From VBWE01 sp943372645 (lineage in GTDB: Bacteria > Bacteroidota > Bacteroidia > Palsa-965): a DNA stretch of 64,000 nt. The stretch is from positions 1-64,000 of the forward strand of contig CALRZN010000012.1 of assembly GCA_943372645.1 (NCBI GenBank), in the 5' to 3' direction. Below are positions 7,367 through 15,848 of this stretch, piece after piece. The notes beneath the pieces are model-generated. The model searched no databases. It saw nothing but the letters and a program-made list of their open reading frames with translations, and had not been told where the DNA came from. The translations under genes were made by a program, and so were the position numbers. How positions within the stretch are numbered: position 1 is the first letter of the stretch; each line of letters opens with the position of its first letter.

Positions 7367-9121
7367 ATGGCAACGGAAAATGGCGTGATCCATCCGAAAT
7401 CCATTGGATTACCGGCTAAACTCGAACGCCATTTTCTCGGCAGTGCGCTCGATTTTTCAGCGTGGGCAAACCTGGAACCCTGGTTCCGGAAACTCAACGA
7501 ACGTGAAATTAATTCGGTTGCCGATCTCGAAGCGTGGATACGCGACTGGAGCGAACTCGAAAGCGTGTTCGGTGAAGAATCGGGCTGGCGCTACATCAAC
7601 CGTTCGTGCGATACCACCAACCCGCAGTACCAGGAAGCCTACAACTTTTATGTAAAAGAGCTGGATCCGAAAATGGCGCCGTACAACAACAGTTTTGAGA
7701 AAAAACTGGTGGAGTCGCCTTACCTCGCACAGCTTCCGCAGGGCAAATACGACATCTGGATCAGGGCGCTGAAAGAATCCATCCGCATTTACCGCGAAGA
7801 AAACATCCCGCTGTTTACCGATGTGGATGAACTTGCGCAGGATTATGCACACTGCATCGGCGGACTCACCATTACCTGGGAAGGCAGCGAACTCACCATT
7901 CCGCAGGCCGGCAACCTGCTCAAAAATCCCGACCGCGAAATACGCCGCCAGGTGTTTGACAAAATAGTGGCTGCGCGCGAAGTACACCGCGAAAAATTAG
8001 ATGCGCTGTTCAGCAAAATGGTGGCCCTGCGTCATCGCATTGCACAGCAGGCCGGGTTTGAAAACTACCGCGATTATACATTCTCATCGCTCGGTCGTTT
8101 CGATTACACACCGGCCGATTGTTATACGTTTCACCAGTCGGTGATGGCCGAAGTGGTTCCGCTCGGCAACGAAATTGACCGTGAAAAACAGCAGCAGCTG
8201 GGCGTGGAAACCTTCCGCCCGTACGACACCACGGTAGATGTAAAAAACCGCATGCCGCTGCGCCCGTTCGAAACGTCGGACGAGTTGCTCGATAAAACCA
8301 TTGTGTGTCTCGGCCGTGTGCATGCCTCGTTTGCGGATTATTTTACCATCATGCGCAGCATGAACCGCTTCGATCTTGAATCGCGGAAAGGCAAAGCGCC
8401 CGGCGGGTACAACTATTCGCTGCACGACAGCGGTGTGCCGTTTGTATTTATGAATGCAGCCAATGCGCACCGCGATGTGGTAACCATAGTACACGAAGCC
8501 GGTCATGCCGTACACGCATTCCTGATGCGCGACCTGGAATTAAAGTTTTTCCGCGAAAATCCGTCGGAAATTGATGAGCTTGCATCCATGGCCATGGAAC
8601 TGATGACCATGGAACACTGGGATGTGTTTTATAGCGATGCCGAAGAACTGCGCCGCGCACGTACCGAACACCTTGAAAAAATAATGAGCACCCTTTCGTG
8701 GGTGGCGGCCATTGACCGTTTTCAGCATTGGATTTACGAAAACCCGGAACATACGGTTGCAGAACGCACCGCAGCATGGATGCGGATTGAGCATGAACTG
8801 GGCAGCGATGTGATTGACTGGAGCGGATACGAACACGCGCGCGAAACACTCTGGCACCGCCAGCTGCATGTGTTTGAAATGCCGTTCTATTACATTGAAT
8901 ATGGCTTTGCACAGCTCGGAGCTATTGCCGTGTGGCGCAATTATAAAAACAACCCGGAGAAAGCAGTGACCGATTATATGAACGCGCTTCGTCTCGGGTA
9001 CACCAAATCCATCGGAGGCATGTACGAAGCAGCCGGTGTGCATTTTGATTTTTCACGCGACTATGTGCGTGAACTCATGCAGTTTGTAAAAACAGAATAC
9101 GACCGATATAATAAAGGCTAA
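7367..9121 (+). CDS. M3 family oligoendopeptidase (PepF-like)
   Basis: 584 residues with no signal peptide, so probably a cytoplasmic zinc metallopeptidase that trims short peptides. The zinc site is readable: HEAGH at residues 376-380 supplies two His and the catalytic Glu, and Glu404 in DELASMAME is the third ligand. The upstream helical region is of the thimet-oligopeptidase type. The gene is 36 nt downstream of the DUF5606 gene and 5 nt upstream of the DinB gene, so the three are probably cotranscribed. Substrate range is unknown. Confidence 0.92.
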   Translation: MATENGVIHPKSIGLPAKLERHFLGSALDFSAWANLEPWFRKLNEREINSVADLEAWIRDWSELESVFGEESGWRYINRSCDTTNPQYQEAYNFYVKELDPKMAPYNNSFEKKLVESPYLAQLPQGKYDIWIRALKESIRIYREENIPLFTDVDELAQDYAHCIGGLTITWEGSELTIPQAGNLLKNPDREIRRQVFDKIVAAREVHREKLDALFSKMVALRHRIAQQAGFENYRDYTFSSLGRFDYTPADCYTFHQSVMAEVVPLGNEIDREKQQQLGVETFRPYDTTVDVKNRMPLRPFETSDELLDKTIVCLGRVHASFADYFTIMRSMNRFDLESRKGKAPGGYNYSLHDSGVPFVFMNAANAHRDVVTIVHEAGHAVHAFLMRDLELKFFRENPSEIDELASMAMELMTMEHWDVFYSDAEELRRARTEHLEKIMSTLSWVAAIDRFQHWIYENPEHTVAERTAAWMRIEHELGSDVIDWSGYEHARETLWHRQLHVFEMPFYYIEYGFAQLGAIAVWRNYKNNPEKAVTDYMNALRLGYTKSIGGMYEAAGVHFDFSRDYVRELMQFVKTEYDRYNKG

Positions 9122-9126
9122 GCCGC

Positions 9127-9657
9127 ATGAAAAAAGTATATCAGAAACCGGACGCATCAGAACATGCACCGTATTACGGGCAATACATCGCACTGGTAAC
9201 CGATCCCGACCCGGTGCACCTGATGAAGATGCAGATCCTCGATCTGCAGGCGCTGCTGGCGGATGTGCCGATGGAAAAAGAAAATTTCCGGTACGCCGAA
9301 GGAAAATGGACCATCAAAGAACTGATCGGTCACATCATTGATTGTGAACGGATATTTGCTTACCGCGCACTGCGCATCGGCCGCGGCGATACCACCCCGC
9401 TTGCCGGGTTTGAAGAAGACGACTACGTAAAAAATACTGATTTTAATAAACGTTCACTGCCCAGTCTCGGCCACGAATTCGGACTGGTGCGCGAAAATAC
9501 ACTGGCGCTGTATGATCATTTTTCGCCCGAAGAATTGCTGCGCATAGGCATTGCAAACAATCACCCGGTTTCGGTGCGCGCAATACTTTACATTATTGCC
9601 GGCCACCAGTTGCACCACGAACGCATCCTGCGCGAGCGGTATCTGCCGGAGTTGTAG
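9127..9657 (+). CDS. DinB superfamily protein
   Basis: 176 residues forming the four-helix DinB/YfiT-like fold. Potential metal-binding histidines sit in the expected places: ELIGHIIDCERIF (helix 2, about residues 71-83) and GHQLHHERIL near the C-terminus. Members of this superfamily include thiol-dependent transferases that use bacillithiol or mycothiol, but the subgroup here is not resolved. The start is 5 nt after the M3 peptidase stop codon, implying translational coupling. Confidence 0.88.
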   Translation: MKKVYQKPDASEHAPYYGQYIALVTDPDPVHLMKMQILDLQALLADVPMEKENFRYAEGKWTIKELIGHIIDCERIFAYRALRIGRGDTTPLAGFEEDDYVKNTDFNKRSLPSLGHEFGLVRENTLALYDHFSPEELLRIGIANNHPVSVRAILYIIAGHQLHHERILRERYLPEL

Positions 9658-9688
9658 AAGCAGATTTGTTTTAATCGAACAGCAGGTA

Positions 9689-9700
9689 AGCCCGCGGGCT
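9689..9700. repeat. Short GC palindrome between convergent genes
   Basis: AGCCCGCGGGCT is a 12-nt perfect palindrome in the 46-nt gap between the ends of the DinB and MATE genes, followed by a short ATTTT. It could act as a weak bidirectional terminator. Confidence 0.35.
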
Positions 9701-9703
9701 ATT

Positions 9704-11047
9704 TTACACAAACACCATCCGTTTCGAAAGTCGGTTAAACCGCCACAGCAATCCAAATGCGGCGAGCGATAATCCGATCACAAAACCGAACCAGATGCCC
9801 TGCGCGCCGAGGTTGAACACGTACCCAAAAATATAACAGGCCGGCAGTGTTACTACCCAGTAGGCCACAAGCGTAATCCAGGTAGGCGCAATGGTATCCT
9901 GCATGCCGCGCAACATACCAAGTGTAACCACCTGCGCCCCGTCTGATAATTGAAAGAGTGCACCCACGAGCATGAGCTGCGCGGCAAGACTGGTGACTAC
10001 AGTATCGTGGTTAAACAGGAAGGCCAGTTTGTACCGGAAAATAATAAACAGCAGTGCCGCAAACGTCATAAAGCCGAGCGAAAGCAGCAACGCGCTGAAA
10101 CCGGCGCGGCGCATTTCAGGCTGGTTTTGCTGTCCGAAAGCGTTACCCACACGCACGGCCGCTGCCGCACCAACACCGCTGGAGATGAGATACGTTATGG
10201 CGGCCATGCTCATGGCAATGCGGTGCGCGGCCATCGCACGTTCGCCCAGCCAGCCCACAAACACCGCCGCCGCACTGAACGCACCTACTTCAAAAGCAAA
10301 CTGCAGTCCGGCCGGAATGCCCATTTTAAAAAGTTGTCCGAGCAATTTTTTGGAATACGATCCGATCTGAAATCCGGGCCGGTAATCGCGGTACCGCGGC
10401 TTAAAATAAATGTATGCATACATGCCCACGGCCATCCCGAAACGCGAAATGAACGTGGCCCAGCACGAACCCATTACGCCCATTTCCGGAAATCCCCAGC
10501 GCCCGAAAACCAGCACATAGTTCAATAAAATGTTCACGATGTTGGCCGAAATGCTGATGAGCATGGCTGCTTTGGTATCCGACAAACCTTCTGCAAATTG
10601 TTTGAGTGTAAAAAAAAGGCTCAGCGGAATCATCGAAAACATAATCACGTTCAGAAACGGCACTGCAATTTCCACCACCGCCGGCGGCTGATCGAGGTGG
10701 CGCATCAACGGCGTCATAAAAAACAGGAGCAGGAACATGGCCGTACACACCACGAAGTTGGCGAGGAACGCATTTTTCAGCAACTGGCTGATGCGCGCCT
10801 TGTCGTTTTTTACGTTTGCTTCTGCAACGAGTGGTGTAATGCCATACGACATGCCGATGGCAAATACGAGCGCCAGGATATAAAACGTTCCCGAAAGCAT
10901 GATGGCCGCCTGGGGCACCGTGCCGATCTGCCCCACAAAATAACTGTCGGCCACATCCACCAGCTGATGCCCCACATTACTCATGCAAACCGGTATGGCC
11001 AGGAAAATGGTCTCCCGGAAGTGCCATTTCCACGTATTTGTAAGCAT
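9704..11047 (-). CDS. MATE family multidrug/sodium antiporter
   Basis: 447 residues from the ATG at 11047; an alternative start 17 codons upstream adds a segment with no homology. About 12 hydrophobic helices are visible in two homologous halves. MATE features are the first helix with IPVCMSNVGHQLVDVADSYFVG and the second-half segment with GAAAAVRVGNAFGQ. The protein exports cationic drugs or metabolites across the inner membrane, driven by sodium or protons. It is not closely linked to any other gene, so its cargo is unknown. Confidence 0.92.
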   Translation of the reverse strand: MLTNTWKWHFRETIFLAIPVCMSNVGHQLVDVADSYFVGQIGTVPQAAIMLSGTFYILALVFAIGMSYGITPLVAEANVKNDKARISQLLKNAFLANFVVCTAMFLLLFFMTPLMRHLDQPPAVVEIAVPFLNVIMFSMIPLSLFFTLKQFAEGLSDTKAAMLISISANIVNILLNYVLVFGRWGFPEMGVMGSCWATFISRFGMAVGMYAYIYFKPRYRDYRPGFQIGSYSKKLLGQLFKMGIPAGLQFAFEVGAFSAAAVFVGWLGERAMAAHRIAMSMAAITYLISSGVGAAAAVRVGNAFGQQNQPEMRRAGFSALLLSLGFMTFAALLFIIFRYKLAFLFNHDTVVTSLAAQLMLVGALFQLSDGAQVVTLGMLRGMQDTIAPTWITLVAYWVVTLPACYIFGYVFNLGAQGIWFGFVIGLSLAAFGLLWRFNRLSKRMVFV

Positions 11048-11310
11048 AGGGCGGCAAAGATATACCCAAATTAAGCGACTGAACTTTTTGCCGCTCATTT
11101 TTTATCAATAGCCTCCTTTCTGTCGCTTAAATTTGAGCATCCCGCTGCATTTGGTTCAAATAAAAAGCGTTATTCGCCAAATGCGGATTGCGGGATAAGA
11201 CAATCTGCGCGGCGGCATCCGGACGACTTCAGGGTTCATTTCATGTGCACTGTGCCATGGAAAGGTGATTTTTAAGGAAGTTTTTACTTGCCCGTAGCCT
11301 TTTTTCGTAT
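11048..11310. other. Divergent intergenic region without a gene
   Basis: This region separates the MATE gene (leftward) from the PKD/T9SS type B gene (rightward). I see no coding frame, RNA gene or strong hairpin in it. The rightward promoter lies at its right edge. Confidence 0.6.
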
Positions 11311-11318
11311 TATCTTTG
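11311..11318 (+). promoter_or_regulatory. -7 box (TATCTTTG) of the PKD/T9SS type B gene
   Basis: TATCTTTG with a TTG 20 nt upstream (11288-11290) matches the Bacteroidota promoter form. The box overlaps a TTG that would otherwise serve as an upstream start at 11316, so translation must begin at the ATG at 11376. Confidence 0.65.
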
Positions 11319-11375
11319 AATTACGCTTGTACGGCAAATACAAGAGACACAATTGATCCGATACGAAATTTTAGT

Positions 11376-13682
11376 ATGAACATCCCTGTCCGTCACACTG
11401 CAATTCGAATTGCAGGTATGCTGATTTTTATACTTGCGGCTTTGCAGCTGCAGGCCCAGCAGCCCATTTTTGTACGCGACAGTGCGCATTACGATCAGCT
11501 GAAAATCCAGGGCAAACTGCAGAACGGTTTAAATGTGGTGCTACCCAAAACAGGAAAAAGCACCCCACTCCGCGCAGTTATCCAGCAACCTACGGTTAAT
11601 CCACTTTCATCGGCCAGCTGCCAGTGCATGCAGACCATTGACAACACCTACCAGGTAGTGCCGTTTAACTTCGGTACAGGTCCCGATTTCCGGAACGACG
11701 ATTTTTCATCACCCAATATCGCGCTGCCGTTCAACTTTTGTTTTTACGGACAGAATCAGAACAGCTGTTTCATCAACAACAATGGTAATATTTCGTTCGG
11801 CGCACCGTACGGGACGTTTTCTGCTTCGGGCTTTCCGAACAACCAGGTGGTGATGATTGCACCGTTCTGGGCGGATGTGGATACACGCAACTTAGCCAGC
11901 GGATTAGTCTACTACAAAGTAACACCGACGTACATGATTGTGCGCTGGCAGACGGTGGGTTATTTCAGCCAGCACGTGGATAAACTCAACGATTTCCAGC
12001 TGATTATTACAGATGGTACCGATCCGATTTTACCTGCCGGAAGTAATGCTGCATTCTGTTACGGCGACATGCAGTGGAGCACCGGCGATGCGTCGCTGGG
12101 TGTAAACGGATTCGGCGGTATTCCCGCAACGGTTGGTGCAAACCTCGGCGACGGTGTGAACTACATTCAGCTGGGTACATTTGACCAGGCCGGCACATTT
12201 TACGATGGTCCGTACGGACTGAACGATGGCATCAGCTGGCTCGACAACCAACAGTTTTTCTTTGACGTGTGCAACACCGGTGTATCGAATAACGTACCCC
12301 CGATTATGCAGGCCCCGCAGGTGTGTGATACGTTTACGCTGTGCGTGGGCGATACATTTCCGATTGCTGCGAATTTCCTTTCGCCGGAACAGGGGCAGAT
12401 TACCACTGCAACAATTACAACAACATCAACGGGGCTGAATATCATCAGCAACGTGCCCGGAAATATTGCAACTATCAGCGCGGAATTTTACGGACTGAAC
12501 AGCAACATCGGTTTTAATTCCATTACCATTTCAGGAACGGATAACGGTTCTCCCGCACGTACCACTTCCGGTATTGTGGTACTCGAAGTCGTGCCCGGAC
12601 CCACAGCGCAGTTCTCCGCCGATTCGGTTTGTCCGGGTTCGCCCATGACATTTACAGACGGCAGTACACCGCAGAACGGCAACGGGCCGATTACAGACTG
12701 GAGTTGGAACTTTGGCGATCCGCCATCAGGCACAGCAGATACTTCGACCTTCCAGAACCCGACGCATACGTATGGTACTTCCGGGAATTACGATGTGATT
12801 TTGCAGATTACCGATTCAGTGGGCTGCCGCGCGCGCGATACGGTGCAGGTACTTGTTTATCCGTTGCCAGTAGTTGCGTTTACATCGGATGTGGATTCCG
12901 GATGTGCGCCCTTGTGTGTAAACTTTACAGACATGAGCACCGTGCCGAACAGCACCATTACCGGCTGGGTCTGGAGTTTCGGCGACGGTAATATGGATTC
13001 GCTCACAGCAACCCCGCAGAACTGTTACCAGGCCGATGGCGATTATACGGTTACATTAACTGCAACTTCAGCGGAAGGTTGTACGTTCACCGATTCGATC
13101 GTGAGTATGATTCACGTAATACCGGGCCCGCAGGCTGATTTTGCTTTCGGTCCGCAACCGGTTACCATTACCGATCCGACAATTCTGTTTACAAATCTAA
13201 CCACCGGAAATCCGTCTGCATTCACCTGGGATTTTGATGATCCTGCGAGCCTTGACAATGTTTCTACCATTGCAAGTCCGAGCCACGTATACAGCGATAC
13301 CGGTAATTTCTGCGTAACACTTATTGCCTACGGCGGAAACGGTACATGCCCGGATACATCGGTGCAGTGTCTCACGATTTCACCGGACGTGAACATCTGG
13401 ATACCGAATGCCTTTACGCCGAACAACAACGGGAACAACGATGTGTGGGGCCCGGTGTACAGCGACAACCTGGCGATCAAGGAATTTGAAATGCTCATTT
13501 TCGACCGCTGGGGCAACCTGATCTTTAAGACCAACGATATTTACGCGGGCTGGGACGGCAAACAACCCAACAACAGCAATAAGTTTGTAATGAATGACGT
13601 GTACGTTTATTCCATCCGCATTGTAGAAAAATACATCGGCAAGGAATACCGTTTCCTCGGGCATGTGAGTGTGATACGATAG
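11376..13682 (+). CDS. Large secreted PKD-repeat protein with T9SS type B (gliding-motility-associated) C-terminal domain
   Basis: 768 residues from the ATG at 11376. A signal peptide ends LQLQAQ at about residue 28. A nidogen-like beta region follows (about 75-275, with FNFCFYG, NNNGNISFG and IAPFWADVDTR), then three PKD-type beta domains (about 410-660) marked by WSWNFGD, WVWSFGDG and FTWDFDD. The last 95 residues (from NIWIPNAFTPNNNGNND to LGHVSVIR) are the type B sorting domain of the T9SS. Such proteins are exported and held on the cell surface, often as adhesins; the ligand is unknown. It is monocistronic and ends 9 nt from the convergent TfoX_N gene. Confidence 0.93.
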   Translation: MNIPVRHTAIRIAGMLIFILAALQLQAQQPIFVRDSAHYDQLKIQGKLQNGLNVVLPKTGKSTPLRAVIQQPTVNPLSSASCQCMQTIDNTYQVVPFNFGTGPDFRNDDFSSPNIALPFNFCFYGQNQNSCFINNNGNISFGAPYGTFSASGFPNNQVVMIAPFWADVDTRNLASGLVYYKVTPTYMIVRWQTVGYFSQHVDKLNDFQLIITDGTDPILPAGSNAAFCYGDMQWSTGDASLGVNGFGGIPATVGANLGDGVNYIQLGTFDQAGTFYDGPYGLNDGISWLDNQQFFFDVCNTGVSNNVPPIMQAPQVCDTFTLCVGDTFPIAANFLSPEQGQITTATITTTSTGLNIISNVPGNIATISAEFYGLNSNIGFNSITISGTDNGSPARTTSGIVVLEVVPGPTAQFSADSVCPGSPMTFTDGSTPQNGNGPITDWSWNFGDPPSGTADTSTFQNPTHTYGTSGNYDVILQITDSVGCRARDTVQVLVYPLPVVAFTSDVDSGCAPLCVNFTDMSTVPNSTITGWVWSFGDGNMDSLTATPQNCYQADGDYTVTLTATSAEGCTFTDSIVSMIHVIPGPQADFAFGPQPVTITDPTILFTNLTTGNPSAFTWDFDDPASLDNVSTIASPSHVYSDTGNFCVTLIAYGGNGTCPDTSVQCLTISPDVNIWIPNAFTPNNNGNNDVWGPVYSDNLAIKEFEMLIFDRWGNLIFKTNDIYAGWDGKQPNNSNKFVMNDVYVYSIRIVEKYIGKEYRFLGHVSVIR

Positions 13683-13691
13683 GAGATTCTC

Positions 13692-14066
13692 CTACGCTTT
13701 TTTCTTCGCTCCCTTTTTTGCTCCCTTCTTCTTCGCCGCTTTCGCAATCTTATTAAACTCCAGCGCGAGGTCGATCCAGAATTCCAGCTGCGCTTTTTTA
13801 CTCATCCCTGTTTTATCTACGTAGATATACCCTTTCATCGGTTTGCCGGTAAAATCCATCGCGCGTATGCCTTTTTTCTCGAGCGCCAGCTCGTAAATTT
13901 CCGGATCGATGCGGGCCATCATATCGTCGCCGATTACGCCAACGCACATTTTATCGTTTACCATAAAGGCTACGCCGCCGAACATGTTTTTTTCGGAAAC
14001 TTTTTTCAGTTTGCGTTCAGCCAGGATTTCGCGGATGCGGTCGGCCACTTTTTCGTTATATGCCAT
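13692..14066 (-). CDS. TfoX/Sxy N-terminal domain protein
   Basis: 124 residues. The core (about 5-100) matches TfoX_N: MFGGVAFMVNDKMCVGV, followed by the MMARIDPE segment and FTGKPMKGYIYV. The tail is a run of Lys and Ala (KKKGAKKGAKKKA). The C-terminal domain of Sxy/TfoX competence activators is absent, so a role in competence cannot be assumed; many single-domain members have no known function. It is the last gene of a seven-gene minus-strand run (23282 to 13692), 5 nt after the preceding gene. Confidence 0.85.
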   Translation of the reverse strand: MAYNEKVADRIREILAERKLKKVSEKNMFGGVAFMVNDKMCVGVIGDDMMARIDPEIYELALEKKGIRAMDFTGKPMKGYIYVDKTGMSKKAQLEFWIDLALEFNKIAKAAKKKGAKKGAKKKA

Positions 14067-14071
14067 GTGCC

Positions 14072-14686
14072 TTAATTTGATTTTAAAAGTTCATCCGGAA
14101 TATGTTCCGGGGTTAATTTGAAATTCAGCCTAATGAACCGCAGGAAGTTTACACGCCCGCGTGTTTCGTGCAGCAGGAGTGCGTTCGTTCCCGAAGCGTA
14201 AATAATCCAGCCCGGTTTGCGTATGCCCGGTTCTCCGAGTTTGATTTTTACCTGTGCGGTATCTATTCCATGAAAAGCAAGCTCCGGCAGATCGGGATCG
14301 TTGTACCGCGATGTTAATTCAATCAGCGTTTCCGCGGCATCGAGGTACATGTGCTGGTTTTTTCCGGGCGGTTTGAAGGTAGTGATCACCAGTCCGTCTT
14401 CCAGGCGCAGATCGGTGCCGGGCGTTTTGCCGACGTATCCGCCGGCACGCTCAAACAACATAAACTTATAATAAATGCCTTTGACAGCGGGTTTGAAATA
14501 ATATGTTTTTTGTTTTAATACGGTACTGTTTGAACCGCGTTTCTTTTTCTTGAACGCCTGCAGGTCAAACGGCTTTGCAAGAAATATTTCCAGCGAAAAT
14601 TCCGGATCGGGACGTGCAGCAATCAATACACAAGCAAATCCTGCAATTAAAATAACCCCGATAAAATTCCGGAAACGCAGCTTCAT
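14072..14686 (-). CDS. Hypothetical exported or membrane-anchored protein
   Basis: 204 residues. The N-terminal hydrophobic stretch (GVILIAGFACVLIAARP, about residues 9-25) is a signal peptide or anchor. The rest is soluble and beta/alpha mixed with no family I recognise. It lies 3 nt downstream of the DUF2490 gene and 5 nt upstream of the TfoX_N gene, so it is almost certainly in the same operon and probably acts in the periplasm. Confidence 0.7.
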   Translation of the reverse strand: MKLRFRNFIGVILIAGFACVLIAARPDPEFSLEIFLAKPFDLQAFKKKKRGSNSTVLKQKTYYFKPAVKGIYYKFMLFERAGGYVGKTPGTDLRLEDGLVITTFKPPGKNQHMYLDAAETLIELTSRYNDPDLPELAFHGIDTAQVKIKLGEPGIRKPGWIIYASGTNALLLHETRGRVNFLRFIRLNFKLTPEHIPDELLKSN

Positions 14687-14689
14687 TTT

Positions 14690-15427
14690 TTAATTGGCAG
14701 GTGTTTCAACAGGTCGTACTTCATCAATCACCTTGTTCCGGTTACTGATGCGTTCAAACACACTGTTCAGATTCAGGTTGTATTGCACGCCGATGACAAA
14801 ATCGCGCTCCGGGTTTTTGTCAGCCAGTTCGCGCTGGTGCAGGTAAAACACACTGTAACTGTTAAACACGTTTGCTTTAAAATCAATACCGCCGCAGAAA
14901 CGCACCTGGTCGTTGTATTTTTTGCGCATGTTGTGAAACACTTCCACGTACGCATACGGCTGAATACGCCGGCCGGGATCGTACTTCATGGTAAAGCGCC
15001 AGCGGTCGTGTGCGGGGCGGGCGCGCGTGTCGTTTTCCTGCGGTGTTTCAGGCGACTGGTTCTGCAGGCGCAGGCGGGCGATGCCGGTAAATTTTCCGAA
15101 TTTCTTTTTGTACGAAAAATCAAAATACAGCCGATTCACAGGCGTGTAAAAATCGTTCAGCTGCCGGCGCTGTATAAACCGGCCGTTTACACTAACACGA
15201 AATCCTTTCAGCGGTGTTTTATAGTCGAGCCCGATGTCGGTGAAAATACTGCCGAGCTCCGTTGCATTTTCATTGAAACGCAATTCTTCCGCAGCATGCG
15301 CTGAAAAACGCGACAGGAAATCGTACTCCGCCTGGAAACCCGTCCAGATGCCGAAGTCGTTCACCTGCGCAGCCACTTTAGCGCCGCACAGCAACACACA
15401 TACCGTTACCAGTTGAAGCAGCCGCAT
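14690..15427 (-). CDS. DUF2490 family outer-membrane beta-barrel protein
   Basis: 245 residues with a signal peptide (about 1-20, ending GAKVAAQ) and alternating beta strands. The DUF2490 pattern is visible: DFGIWTGFQAEYDF, a strand pair with GLDYKTPLKGFRVSVNGRF, then IARLRLQNQ and RFTMKYDPGRR. These proteins are predicted outer-membrane barrels of unknown cargo. Its ATG overlaps the stop codon of the upstream lipoprotein gene (TAATG), so the two are translationally coupled. Confidence 0.85.
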   Translation of the reverse strand: MRLLQLVTVCVLLCGAKVAAQVNDFGIWTGFQAEYDFLSRFSAHAAEELRFNENATELGSIFTDIGLDYKTPLKGFRVSVNGRFIQRRQLNDFYTPVNRLYFDFSYKKKFGKFTGIARLRLQNQSPETPQENDTRARPAHDRWRFTMKYDPGRRIQPYAYVEVFHNMRKKYNDQVRFCGGIDFKANVFNSYSVFYLHQRELADKNPERDFVIGVQYNLNLNSVFERISNRNKVIDEVRPVETPAN

Positions 15428-15828
15428 TATTTATAGATTGTGATTTTCGGAATTTCAGAAGTCGTTTTTTTACCGGCAATTTCCACTTCCTTAATAATCG
15501 TTATATCGCCCGATTGCGACTGCATGGTCGAGTCTTTCGAATAAACGTACACGGTGTATTTTCCCGGGCGCAGGTATTTGAATTCAAACTCCCCGTCGTA
15601 ATCGGTGCGGATGCGGTCGCCGTAACTCACATCATCGCCGTAAATGATATACACTTCTTCATCATACCCGGCATACGAACCGTTGAGCACGGTAAAGTTG
15701 GGGTTAAAATCACGCACCCAGATTGTGCCTTTGATGCTTGAATTTCCGCCCTCGCCCGGGCCTTTCTGGCAGCCGGCAAATCCGGACAGCGCCACGACAG
15801 TTAAAAATGCAACCAGTTGTTTTTTCAT
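15427..15828 (-). CDS. Lipoprotein with a carboxypeptidase-regulatory/Cna B-like beta domain
   Basis: 133 residues. The lipobox LSGFAGC places the lipid-modified Cys near residue 20. The body resembles one immunoglobulin-like beta sandwich of the carboxypeptidase regulatory or Cna_B type: GTIWVRDFNP, DYDGEFEFKYLRPGKYTVYVYS, then a terminal strand. Such domains are usually structural or polysaccharide-binding. It overlaps the start of the DUF2490 gene and lies 20 nt after the CotH gene. Confidence 0.75.
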   Translation of the reverse strand: MKKQLVAFLTVVALSGFAGCQKGPGEGGNSSIKGTIWVRDFNPNFTVLNGSYAGYDEEVYIIYGDDVSYGDRIRTDYDGEFEFKYLRPGKYTVYVYSKDSTMQSQSGDITIIKEVEIAGKKTTSEIPKITIYK

Positions 15829-15848
15829 AATCAGGAACGTATGCTGGA

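Noticed and set aside
13692..14066. Competence regulator Sxy/TfoX
   Set aside because: Only the N-terminal domain is present, and no competence genes are nearby; the name of the domain does not imply the role.
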